A DNA stretch of 64,000 nucleotides, from assembly GCF_902499125.1 (NCBI RefSeq), contig NZ_CABVPX010000004.1, forward strand, positions 1-64,000, read 5' to 3'. Shown here one piece after another: positions 53,567-61,119 of this stretch. The notes below the pieces were generated by a model. That model was not told the DNA's origin, did no database searches, and worked only from the letters and a program-made list of their open reading frames with translations. How positions within the stretch are numbered: position 1 is the stretch's first letter; each line of letters starts with the position of its first letter. The position numbers and the translations under genes are program-made. This DNA is from Burkholderia arboris (GTDB lineage: Bacteria; Pseudomonadota; Gammaproteobacteria; Burkholderiales; Burkholderiaceae).

Positions 53567-54982
53567 TCAGAAAGCATTGCGCCCGATGAAGCCGCGCACG
53601 ACCGTCAGCAAGATGATCTTCATGTCGAACCAGAAGCTCCAGTTCTGCATGTAGAACAGGTCGAACTTCACGCGCGCGGCCATCGCCTCGACCTTGCGGG
53701 TCTCGCCGCGATAGCCGTTCACCTGTGCCCACCCGGTGATGCCCGGGCGCACGCGGTAGCGGTACATGTAGCAATCGATCAGTTGCCGATAGAAGTCGTC
53801 GTGTTCGATCGCGTGCGGACGCGGGCCCACCACCGACATCTGCCCGAACAGCACGTTAAAGAACTGCGGCAGCTCGTCGAGCGACGTGCGCCGCAGGAAC
53901 GCGCCGACGCGCGTGATGCGCGCATCGTTGCGCGACGCCTGCCGCACGACGCCCGGCTGCGCGCGATGCACGCGCATCGTCCTGAACTTCAGGATGTCGA
54001 ACTCGCGGCCGTCGACACCCTTGCGGCGCTGCCTGAACAGCACAGGCCCCGGCGACGACAGCTTGACCGCGATCGCCAGCATCGACAGCAGCGGCAGCAA
54101 CGGAATCAACACGCCGAACGCGAACAGCCGGTCGAACGCGAACTTCGCCCACAGCTCCGGCGCCGCGCGCGGCGTGGTCGCGAGATTGATCGCCGGCATG
54201 CCGAGGACGTCGGTCGCGGAGCGATCGACGACCGCCATCTGCCGGACGTCGGGCAACAGCCGCAACTCGACGAATTCGTCGCGCAACTCGCGCACGATGC
54301 GCTGGATCCGCCATTCATGCGACATCGGCAACGTGAGCCACACCTCGTCGATCCCGCCGCCGCGAATCAGGTCGCGCAACGCGTTCCAGTCGTCGATCAC
54401 CGGGACGCCGCCGATGCCGCCCGCGGCAACCTGGGCATCGTCGTCGAATACGCATGCGGCCACGAACGGGCCATTCGGCGCGAGCTGCATCCGCTCGATT
54501 GCCACGCGCCCGTATGCGGTTGCCCCGACGACAGCGACGCGGCGCTGCCGTGCGCGCGGACCGTCACGCGTGAGCGCAAGGGCCAGCAGCGCCGCGCGGC
54601 CGAGCAGCAGCGCCGTGTCGCCGGCCAGCACCGTGCGCACGATCCAGCGGGTCGTGACCGTGCCGCCGCGATTCATGATCCACATCGCGGCGGCCACCGT
54701 CAGCACGCTCGCGCACACGACCGCCACCATCGTCTGCGTCAGCACGTGCGCGCCGCCCTGCGCCGCCACGCCGCCGCGCACGGTGCGCAGGTAGCGCGGC
54801 AGCAGCGCCACCGTCAGCACACACAGCAGCGCGATCGCGCCGCGCTGCGCGTCGGACAGTTCGCGCCACGCCAGCCCCGACGCCGCCTGCGCGGCAAGCG
54901 CCCCGGCCAGCACGAGCACGACGTCGGCCGCCGCGATCGCGGCACGCCGCATCGCATTCGTTCCACCGGACATCGACGGCAT
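53567..54982 (-). CDS. Exopolysaccharide-priming polyprenyl glycosylphosphotransferase (WcaJ-like)
   Basis: 471 aa. N-terminal four to five membrane helices, a Rossmann-like central domain (RVAVVGATAYGRVAIERM, then DDWNALRDLI), and a C-terminal bacterial sugar transferase domain with KLSSPGPVLFRQRRKGVDG, LDELPQFFNVLFGQMSVVGP, GPRPHAIEHD and RPGITGWAQVNGYRGETR. It transfers a sugar-1-phosphate (commonly glucose) from UDP-sugar to undecaprenyl phosphate to begin repeat-unit synthesis. Start is taken at the ATG in TGACGATG, two bases after the Crp/Fnr stop; ATGs at 54973 and 54952 are alternatives. No other polysaccharide genes are in the window. Confidence 0.9.
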   Translation of the reverse strand: MPSMSGGTNAMRRAAIAAADVVLVLAGALAAQAASGLAWRELSDAQRGAIALLCVLTVALLPRYLRTVRGGVAAQGGAHVLTQTMVAVVCASVLTVAAAMWIMNRGGTVTTRWIVRTVLAGDTALLLGRAALLALALTRDGPRARQRRVAVVGATAYGRVAIERMQLAPNGPFVAACVFDDDAQVAAGGIGGVPVIDDWNALRDLIRGGGIDEVWLTLPMSHEWRIQRIVRELRDEFVELRLLPDVRQMAVVDRSATDVLGMPAINLATTPRAAPELWAKFAFDRLFAFGVLIPLLPLLSMLAIAVKLSSPGPVLFRQRRKGVDGREFDILKFRTMRVHRAQPGVVRQASRNDARITRVGAFLRRTSLDELPQFFNVLFGQMSVVGPRPHAIEHDDFYRQLIDCYMYRYRVRPGITGWAQVNGYRGETRKVEAMAARVKFDLFYMQNWSFWFDMKIILLTVVRGFIGRNAF

Positions 54983-54984
54983 CG

Positions 54985-55767
54985 TCACGCACCATGTGCC
55001 GGAAATCCGCAACGCCCCTCCTGCAGGCGCGGGCGAACCGGCGCCGGCCGCACATTCCCGCGCGTGCCGAGCAAGCGACGATAGTCGGCGCGGATCAGGT
55101 CGTAACATTCGCACGCGTGATGTTCGAGGCCGTCGCGATCGAGCACCGTGATGCGGCCGCGGCGCTGCCGGATCAGCCCGGCTTCCTGCAGGTTCCCGGC
55201 TGCCTCCGTCACGCCCTCGCGCCGCACGCCGAGCATGTTCGCGATCGTCTGCTGCGTGACGGCCAGCTCGTCGCCGTCGATACGGTCGTGCGCGAGCAGC
55301 AGCCAGCGGCTCAACTGCTCGCCGACCGAGTGATGCCGGTTGCACAGTGCGCTGCGCGAGATCTGCGCCATCGCCGCCTGGCAGTAGTTGAGCAGCAGCC
55401 GGTACGTCTGCGGCGATCGCTCGAACTCGGCGCGCATCACGCAACTCGGCACACGATAGGCCATCCCGCCGATGCGCACCTCGACCCGGTTCGACGCCGC
55501 GACGCCCCCGACCAGCGTCCCCAGCCCGACCACGCCTTCGCGGCCGACCACCGCCACCTCGACCATCGCACCATCCTCCATCAGGTGCTGCACCGACATC
55601 ATCGCCGTCGTCGGAAAATGCAGATGGCGCATCGGCTCGCCGACCCGGTCGAGCATCCCGGCCTTGATCCTGACCAGTTCGAGATGCGGTGCGATGGTGC
55701 GGATGCTGTCCTCCGGGAGGGCAGCGAGGATGGCATTCGCCGAGTAGCTCGAGTGAAGATGAAGCAT
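54985..55767 (-). CDS. Crp/Fnr-family transcriptional regulator, upstream of the priming transferase
   Basis: 260 aa. The cyclic-nucleotide-binding-like beta-barrel covers residues about 15-130 (LEL.RIKAGMLDRVGEPMRHLHFP), a long dimer helix follows, and the HTH is in AVTQQTIANMLGVRREGVTEAAGNLQEAGLI. There is no Fnr-type cysteine cluster or Crp cAMP-contact set that I can identify. TGACGATG couples it to the transferase gene. It should control polysaccharide or envelope functions (inference). It has the same length as the divergent paralogue at 56689. Confidence 0.9.
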   Translation of the reverse strand: MLHLHSSYSANAILAALPEDSIRTIAPHLELVRIKAGMLDRVGEPMRHLHFPTTAMMSVQHLMEDGAMVEVAVVGREGVVGLGTLVGGVAASNRVEVRIGGMAYRVPSCVMRAEFERSPQTYRLLLNYCQAAMAQISRSALCNRHHSVGEQLSRWLLLAHDRIDGDELAVTQQTIANMLGVRREGVTEAAGNLQEAGLIRQRRGRITVLDRDGLEHHACECYDLIRADYRRLLGTRGNVRPAPVRPRLQEGRCGFPAHGA

Positions 55768-56688
55768 GTCTGTATCCCTTTTATTGTCCGCGCCGCCTGC
55801 AGCCGCATGCACGGAACTCGTTATCGCGATGCGCGCCCGGACGTTGACAGCGGTTGCGGCCCACAACCCTGAATCCGACTGACCGTCGGCTTGTCATCAC
55901 CGGATTGAGTCGACCGTCCCGTTTCGGCACGCGAGCCCGAATAAGCGATTTACGTGCCAATACCCGCCCATCCTTAATATATGAATCACATCCGATTTAA
56001 ATCGGCCGAATAACCGGCCTCAAACCGTAAAAAGCGTCTCATTTCCGGACACTCTTCCATGCGATGGACACAGAACGCCATTCGACTGACTAATTCCCGC
56101 ACGTCGCGGCGGCACAACCGCATTGCCCCGCAACGCTTACCGGTCAATTACTTACAGTCGATTTTCAATTGTTTCCGTGATGAACCGGGCGGTATTTTCG
56201 AGCGCCGCCACGCTTCACACGCTCGTTTGAAACTGTCTCAGGCCTGAATCGACGCACTCATATCCGGCTCTGTCACCTACCGCACATATTCCACGCAAGC
56301 CATTGATTTAAATAAACAATCTTTCAACACCCGTTTATTTGTCAAATAATGTTCAATGTCCAACCGACACTTTCGCAGTACGATGCGCGGCATTGCGCGA
56401 TTGATTCCCGCTCGGAGCTGAATGACAGGAACGCAGGCCATTCCATTTCCCGATGATTAATTCCATGAAAATGAATCATTAAATCCGCATGACGTTTTCA
56501 CCCAATCGCAATCGTCAAACTTTGTGAAATGACGTCATGCGCAATTGCCTGAATTCAATTGCGTGCTAGCCTTTTTGCCAGCATCGTCATTCTGTTTTCG
56601 ATGAACACAAGTCCGCACGATCGTGCGAAATTCCCGCCCGGGGATATCGCCGCGACGACGCGCGACCGCCACCCTGCGAGGATGTGCC
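55768..56688. promoter_or_regulatory. 921-bp AT-rich region between two divergent Crp/Fnr genes
   Basis: The base composition drops sharply against the neighbours, with long AT-rich runs (e.g. 56280-56360, 56440-56530). I find no gene; a 62-codon frame at 56059-56247 has no ribosome site or bias. It includes the palindrome ATGACGTCAT (56529-56538) and CGCAATTG/CAATTGCG (56540-56563). It could hold promoters for both regulators, an sRNA, or transferred DNA. Confidence 0.6.
56529..56563. promoter_or_regulatory. Twin palindromes upstream of the second Crp/Fnr gene
   Basis: A perfect 10-bp palindrome ATGACGTCAT (56529-56538) is followed after one base by CGCAATTG and, 8 bases on, CAATTGCG, a perfect 8-bp inverted repeat. 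They lie 125-160 bp before the GTG start and are candidate binding sites. Confidence 0.45.
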
Positions 56689-57471
56689 GTGACTCACCAG
56701 GCCCCTGACGCCGTCGCGTACGCGAACGGCATGATCGAGCTTTCCCACAGCTTCGAAGCCAACCGGTTTCTCGCGGCCATCGACCGCGACGAGCTCGCCA
56801 CGCTCACGCCCCACCTTCAACTGGTTCACCTGAAATCGGGGCAAGTGCTCTGCGAACCCGGCGAAATGCTTGCCGCGGTCTACCTGCCCGTCACGACCGC
56901 GATTTCGCTGCAGTACGTGTCGTCCAGCGGCATGACGCTGGAGGTCGCGGAGATCGGCAGCGAGAGCGTGGTTTGCGACGACGTGATCGGCGGCAGCGGC
57001 CGGATGCCCTGCCGGGCGGTCGCATGCCGCGACGGCTTCGTCTACCGGCTCGACCGGCGCGTGTTCGCCGCCGCGTTCGATGCATCGCCGGTGATCCGTC
57101 ACCTCGTGTTCGTCTGCGTGCGGCTGCTGATGGCGCAGGTCTCGCAGATCACGTTCTGCAGCCGCCATCACGTGCTGAAACATCAGTTATGCCGATGGTT
57201 CCTGCTCGCGTTCGACCGCACGCGCAGCATCGAGATCCAGGTCACGCACAGCATGCTGGCGCAAATGCTCGGCGTGCGGCGCGAGACGGTCACGGATGCC
57301 GCCGGCGAAATCCAGAAGCTCGGCCTGATCCGGCAATACCGAAGCTCGATCGAGCTCGCCGACCTCGACGGCCTCGAAAAGATGTCGTGCGGCTGCCGCG
57401 CGATCGTGCGCGACGAGATGAAGCGCATCCTGTCGGCCGATTCGGGCGTACCGGCCGCCTCGCGCGCCTGA
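56689..57471 (+). CDS. Crp/Fnr-family transcriptional regulator, upstream of the aminoacyl-carrier-protein operon
   Basis: 260 aa. Beta-barrel with LVHLKSGQVLCEPGEMLAAVYLP, then the HTH in EIQVTHSMLAQMLGVRRETVTDAAGEIQKLGLI. The start is GTG at 56689, preceded by GAGGATGTGCC; an upstream ATG at 56623 adds a Arg-rich leader with no counterpart in the paralogue. Both regulators have exactly 260 residues and align at the HTH (LGVRRExVTxAA), so they are paralogues pointing apart. It lies 181 bp before the carrier-protein gene in the same direction and is a likely regulator of that operon (inference). Confidence 0.9.
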   Translation: MTHQAPDAVAYANGMIELSHSFEANRFLAAIDRDELATLTPHLQLVHLKSGQVLCEPGEMLAAVYLPVTTAISLQYVSSSGMTLEVAEIGSESVVCDDVIGGSGRMPCRAVACRDGFVYRLDRRVFAAAFDASPVIRHLVFVCVRLLMAQVSQITFCSRHHVLKHQLCRWFLLAFDRTRSIEIQVTHSMLAQMLGVRRETVTDAAGEIQKLGLIRQYRSSIELADLDGLEKMSCGCRAIVRDEMKRILSADSGVPAASRA

Positions 57472-57484
57472 TTGGCGTGCCGGA

Positions 57485-57511
57485 CCGGAACGGCGCCGCG
57501 GCGCCGTCCGG
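57485..57511 (+). terminator. Strong hairpin after the Crp/Fnr gene
   Basis: A perfect 18-bp palindrome ACGGCGCCGCGGCGCCGT (57490-57507) is flanked by CCGG on both sides with a one-base bulge, 14 bases after the stop. It separates the regulator from the carrier-protein operon; no T-run, so it may be an attenuator. Confidence 0.6.
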
Positions 57512-57651
57512 GTTCCGGGTTAGCTGTTTGTAGGGTGGCGAACAGAACGTCGTGCCTGCCAATGGTCTACTGATGCCGGACTGCCGGGGGGACGTCAGCG
57601 CCTATCGCGCGTTTGCCCGAGCGGACGACACCACGCACGCCGGAGCAGCAC

Positions 57652-57903
57652 GTGAAAAACGAAATCAGAACCATCCTGAAGCACGTCGCCCATCTCGAAG
57701 CCGCGATCGATTCGATCGGCGACGGGGACGACCTCTACGCAGCGGGCCTCTCCTCGCTCGACACGATCCAGCTGATGCTCGCGATCGAGAAGCAGTTCAA
57801 CATCGAGATTCCCGACGAGATGCTGAACCGCAACCTGTTCCGCAGCATCGACGCACTCGCGGACACCATCGCCACGCTGCAACGCACCGAGCATTCCGCA
57901 TGA
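57652..57903 (+). CDS. Acyl-carrier-protein-like phosphopantetheine carrier
   Basis: 83 aa. Four-helix carrier fold with the phosphopantetheine serine expected at Ser35 in AAGLSSLDTIQLML, then EKQFNIEIPDEMLNRNLF. The start is GTG at 57652 because GGAG lies 6 bases before; an alternative TTG at 57613 has no ribosome site. It is first of five genes that overlap by 4 bases each (ATGA/GTGA). A class-II synthetase-like ligase two genes on is the expected loader of an amino acid onto its prosthetic group. Confidence 0.88.
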   Translation: MKNEIRTILKHVAHLEAAIDSIGDGDDLYAAGLSSLDTIQLMLAIEKQFNIEIPDEMLNRNLFRSIDALADTIATLQRTEHSA

Positions 57904-59096
57904 GCGCGCTGCTCCCCGAACTCGCGGCCGACAGCGATTCGCATCGGCTCGACGAGGCCGCGCACGCCGTCGCGCAGATCGCCGCCCAGCATGCGGATGC
58001 GGTCGATCGCGACGCGCGCTGCCCCGTCGAGGCGATCGAGGCGATGCGCGCGCGCCGGCTGCTCGGCGCGATGGTCCCGACCCATCTCGGCGGCGCAGGC
58101 GCGTCGCTGGACGACATTGCGTCGGCCTGTTCGATCCTCGGCCAGGCGTGCGCATCGTCGGCGATGGTGTTCGCGATGCACCAGATCCAGGTCGCCTGCA
58201 TCGTCAGCCACGCCGCCGACCAGGGCTGGCACAAGCTGTTCCTGCAGCAGCTCGTGCGCCACCAGTGGCTGCTCGCGTCGGCCACGTCGGAAGACGGCGT
58301 CGGCGGCAACCTGCGCGCGAGCCAGTGCGCGCTCGAAACCGACGGCGGCGGGTTCCGGCTGCGCAAATCCGCGCCGACGATCTCGTACGGCGACTATGCG
58401 GACGGCATCCTCGCGACCGCGCGGCGCGACGCGGACGCACCAGCGTCCGAGCAGGTGCTCGTCACGCTGCTGCGCGACGGCTATACGCTCACGCGCCGCG
58501 GCGAATGGGACACGCTCGGGATGCGCGGCACGTGCAGCAACGGCTTCGAGCTCGACGCGCAGGGCGCCGCCGTGCAGTGCCTGCCGGTGCCGTTCGCGAA
58601 GATCGCCGAAGAAACGATGGTGCCGGTCTCGCACATCCTGTGGGCCGCGGTCTGGATCGGCGTGGCCGGCGACGCGTTCCATCGCGCACACCAGTTCTTC
58701 CGCGCGCAGGCTCGCCAGACCGACAGCGCACCGTCGCCCGCGGCGCGCCGCATCGCCGAATCGCTCGCGCTGATGCAGGCGATGCAGGCCCGCGTCGACA
58801 ACGTGCTGCGCCTCCATGCGAACGCGTCGGCCCGCTCGTGGTCGGCCGGCATGGCCTGGGCCGCCGAGATCAACACGCTGAAGACCTACGTGTCGGCGAG
58901 CGCGCTCGAAGTCGCGCACCAGGCGATGATGATCTGCGGGATGGCCGGCTACAAGCAAGGCTCGCCGTTCAGCATCGGCCGCCACATTCGCGACCTGCAC
59001 GCGGCGCCGCTGATGATCAGCAACGACCGCATTGCCGCCAACACTGCGAGCCTGCTGCTCGCGCTGCGTCCTGCGACGCTGGAGAAACATACGTGA
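57900..59096 (+). CDS. Acyl-CoA dehydrogenase-family flavoprotein
   Basis: 398 aa. Acyl-CoA dehydrogenase fold with HLGGAGASLDDIASACSILGQ, then FAMHQIQVACIV and SATSEDGVGGNLRAS, and the flavin-binding C-terminal AGMAWAAEINTLKTYVSASALEVAHQAM. A catalytic Glu at the usual position is not clear to me. It overlaps the carrier gene (ATGA) and the ligase gene (GTGA). Similar flavoproteins oxidise aminoacyl-S-carrier-protein thioesters in pyrrole pathways (PltE-type), so it may act on the loaded carrier rather than CoA esters; this is inference. Confidence 0.88.
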   Translation: MSALLPELAADSDSHRLDEAAHAVAQIAAQHADAVDRDARCPVEAIEAMRARRLLGAMVPTHLGGAGASLDDIASACSILGQACASSAMVFAMHQIQVACIVSHAADQGWHKLFLQQLVRHQWLLASATSEDGVGGNLRASQCALETDGGGFRLRKSAPTISYGDYADGILATARRDADAPASEQVLVTLLRDGYTLTRRGEWDTLGMRGTCSNGFELDAQGAAVQCLPVPFAKIAEETMVPVSHILWAAVWIGVAGDAFHRAHQFFRAQARQTDSAPSPAARRIAESLALMQAMQARVDNVLRLHANASARSWSAGMAWAAEINTLKTYVSASALEVAHQAMMICGMAGYKQGSPFSIGRHIRDLHAAPLMISNDRIAANTASLLLALRPATLEKHT

Positions 59097-60067
59097 ACGA
59101 CCGCCTCGCCGTGCCCTCCACCGCCTCCCTTCCCGCCGACGCACCGCTCGACCGTGCGGGCGTCAACCCGCTGCGCGACGAACTGATCGACGCCGGCCTG
59201 CTGGTCTCGACCGGCATCCAGGGCCTGTTCGGCCGCAGCGAACGGTTCGAGCGCGTCGTCGAAGCGCTCGACGCGTTCGTCACGCGCCTCGGGGCTGACC
59301 AACAGGCCGAAGTGCTGCGTTTCCCGCCGGCGATGAGCCGCCCCGAATTCGAACGTAGCGAATACATGAAGAGCTTCCCGCAGCTCGCGGGCAGCGTGCA
59401 CGCGTTCTGCGGCGACGAACGACAGCACCAGCGCGTGCTGCAATGCCTCGATCGCGGCGACGACTGGACGGAAAACCAGAAGCCGACCTACGTCGTGATG
59501 ACGCCGGCCGCGTGCTACCCGGTCTATCCGGTCGTCGCGCGCGCGGGCGCGCTGCCCGCCGACGGCCGGATCGTCGACGTGTTCTCGTACTGCTTCCGTC
59601 ACGAGCCGTCGCTCGACCCGACCCGCATGCAGCTGTTCAGGATGCGCGAGTACGTGCGGATCGGCACGCCCGAGCAGATCGTCGCGTTCCGTGAAACGTG
59701 GATCGAGCGCGGCACGCGCATGATCGACGCGCTGCGCCTGCCGAACGCGATCGACCTCGCGAACGATCCGTTCTTCGGGCGCGGCGGCAAGATCGTCGCG
59801 AACAGCCAGCGCGAGCAGAACCTGAAGTTCGAGCTGCTGATCCCGATCGAGCACGACGGCCGCCAGACCGCGTGCCTGAGTTTCAACTATCACATGGACC
59901 ACTTCGGGCTGCTGTGGGACATCCGCACCGCGACGGACGACGTCGCGCACACGGGCTGCGTCGGCTTCGGCCTCGAACGGCTCACGCTCGCGCTGTTCCG
60001 CCACCACGGATTCGATATCGACGCATGGCCGCGCGAAGTCCGCGACGTGCTGTGGGGCACGCCATGA
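59093..60067 (+). CDS. Amino acid:[carrier protein] ligase (class-II seryl-tRNA-synthetase-like)
   Basis: 324 aa. Resembles the catalytic core of atypical archaeal seryl-tRNA synthetase but has no tRNA-binding N-terminal domain. Class II motifs: motif 2 around YCFRHEPSLDPTRMQLFRMRE and motif 3 GFGLERLTLALF near the C-terminus. Candidate zinc ligands Cys141 (PAACYPVYP), Glu186 (RMRE) and Cys289 (HTGCVGFG) match, with a uniform 10-residue offset, the Cys-Glu-Cys triad recalled for the Bradyrhizobium glycine/alanine ligase. It activates an amino acid as adenylate and transfers it to phosphopantetheine. GTG start overlaps the flavoprotein stop. Confidence 0.92.
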   Translation: MNDRLAVPSTASLPADAPLDRAGVNPLRDELIDAGLLVSTGIQGLFGRSERFERVVEALDAFVTRLGADQQAEVLRFPPAMSRPEFERSEYMKSFPQLAGSVHAFCGDERQHQRVLQCLDRGDDWTENQKPTYVVMTPAACYPVYPVVARAGALPADGRIVDVFSYCFRHEPSLDPTRMQLFRMREYVRIGTPEQIVAFRETWIERGTRMIDALRLPNAIDLANDPFFGRGGKIVANSQREQNLKFELLIPIEHDGRQTACLSFNYHMDHFGLLWDIRTATDDVAHTGCVGFGLERLTLALFRHHGFDIDAWPREVRDVLWGTP

Positions 60068-61119
60068 GATTCGTTTCCCGCGACGGCGAAGACGCGTCGT
60101 TCGAGGACGTGCGCCACCGCGCGCGCCACTACCGGCCACACCCGCTGCACAGCCAGGAGATGGTCTGGAAACAGACCAACTGCTACGTCGACATGTGGCT
60201 CGAGGTGCTCCGGTGGTGGGGCTTCAATCCGTATGCGGCACTGCCGTTTACGATCGCGCTCGATTTCGAGGGCGACCAGTTCACGTTCTTCAAGTTTCCG
60301 CACGACGAGCTGGAGCGGCTCTACGGGATCGTCGTGCAGGAACATTCGATCTACGAACCGCTCGACCAGCACATCGAAACGCAGGTCGCGCGCGGGCACC
60401 TGATGATCGTCGAGGTCGACGCATGGTTCCTGCCCGACACGCGCGGCAGCAGCTACCGCACGCAGCACACGAAGACGACGATCGGCATCGACGCGATCGA
60501 CCGTGCGAAACGCCAGATCGGCTATTTCCACAACAGCGGCTATTACGTCGCCGAGGATTTCGACTACAACGGGCTCGTCGGCGCCAGTTCGCCGATGACG
60601 CTGCCGCCGTACGTCGAGTGCGCGAAGCGACGCTTTGCGCCACTCGACGAACGCGCGCTCTGCGAAGCGTCGCTCGCCGCGCTGCAGCGCCACCTGCGGC
60701 GCCTGCCGGTCGTCGATCCGATCGCGGCATTCCGGCGGCAGTTGCAGACCGATGCGCGGACCCTCGCCGATTCGCCGCTCGAACACTTCCATGCGTATTC
60801 GTTCAACTCGGTGCGGCAGCTCGGCGCGAACTTCGAACTGTTCGGCCACTATGCCCGCTGGCTGCAGGCCAGCGGCTGCGTCGGACCGTTCGCCGAGATC
60901 CGCGCCGCGTGCGATCGCATCGCGTCCGAAGCGATGGTGCTGGAATTCCGGCTCGCGCGCGCCTGCGCGCGCGGCAAGGAAGAGCGCGGCGATTCGACAC
61001 TCGAAGCCATCGAGGCCGCGTATGCGGACGTCGTCGCGTGCGCGCGGCAAATCGGTTCGCCGCTGCGCCACGTGACGCCCGTCCATTACGACGCGGCCCC
61101 CGTGCCGGCCATGCGGTGA
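60064..61119 (+). CDS. DUF1839 family protein
   Basis: 351 aa, soluble, no signal peptide. Conserved-looking stretches are QTNCYVDMWLEVLRWWGFNP near residue 40, VQEHSIYEPLDQHIETQV, VDAWFLPDTRGSSYRTQHTK and NSGYYVAEDFDYNGL. DUF1839 proteins typically sit beside amino acid:[carrier protein] ligases, so a role in the same pathway is likely, perhaps transfer or hydrolysis of the aminoacyl group; the activity is unknown. Start ATG overlaps the ligase stop; the following GH2 gene begins at the overlapping GTGA. Confidence 0.85.
   Translation: MRFVSRDGEDASFEDVRHRARHYRPHPLHSQEMVWKQTNCYVDMWLEVLRWWGFNPYAALPFTIALDFEGDQFTFFKFPHDELERLYGIVVQEHSIYEPLDQHIETQVARGHLMIVEVDAWFLPDTRGSSYRTQHTKTTIGIDAIDRAKRQIGYFHNSGYYVAEDFDYNGLVGASSPMTLPPYVECAKRRFAPLDERALCEASLAALQRHLRRLPVVDPIAAFRRQLQTDARTLADSPLEHFHAYSFNSVRQLGANFELFGHYARWLQASGCVGPFAEIRAACDRIASEAMVLEFRLARACARGKEERGDSTLEAIEAAYADVVACARQIGSPLRHVTPVHYDAAPVPAMR

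Noticed and set aside
56059-56247. 62-codon frame in the AT-rich spacer
   Set aside because: No Shine-Dalgarno sequence, low-complexity basic translation, and no partner gene.
57471-57652. Possible sigma-54 promoter ahead of the carrier-protein gene, suggested by the nearby sigma-54 activator
   Set aside because: No -24/-12 pair with GG and GC at the required spacing is visible; TGGCGTGC and TGGCGAAC occur but have no matching -12 element.
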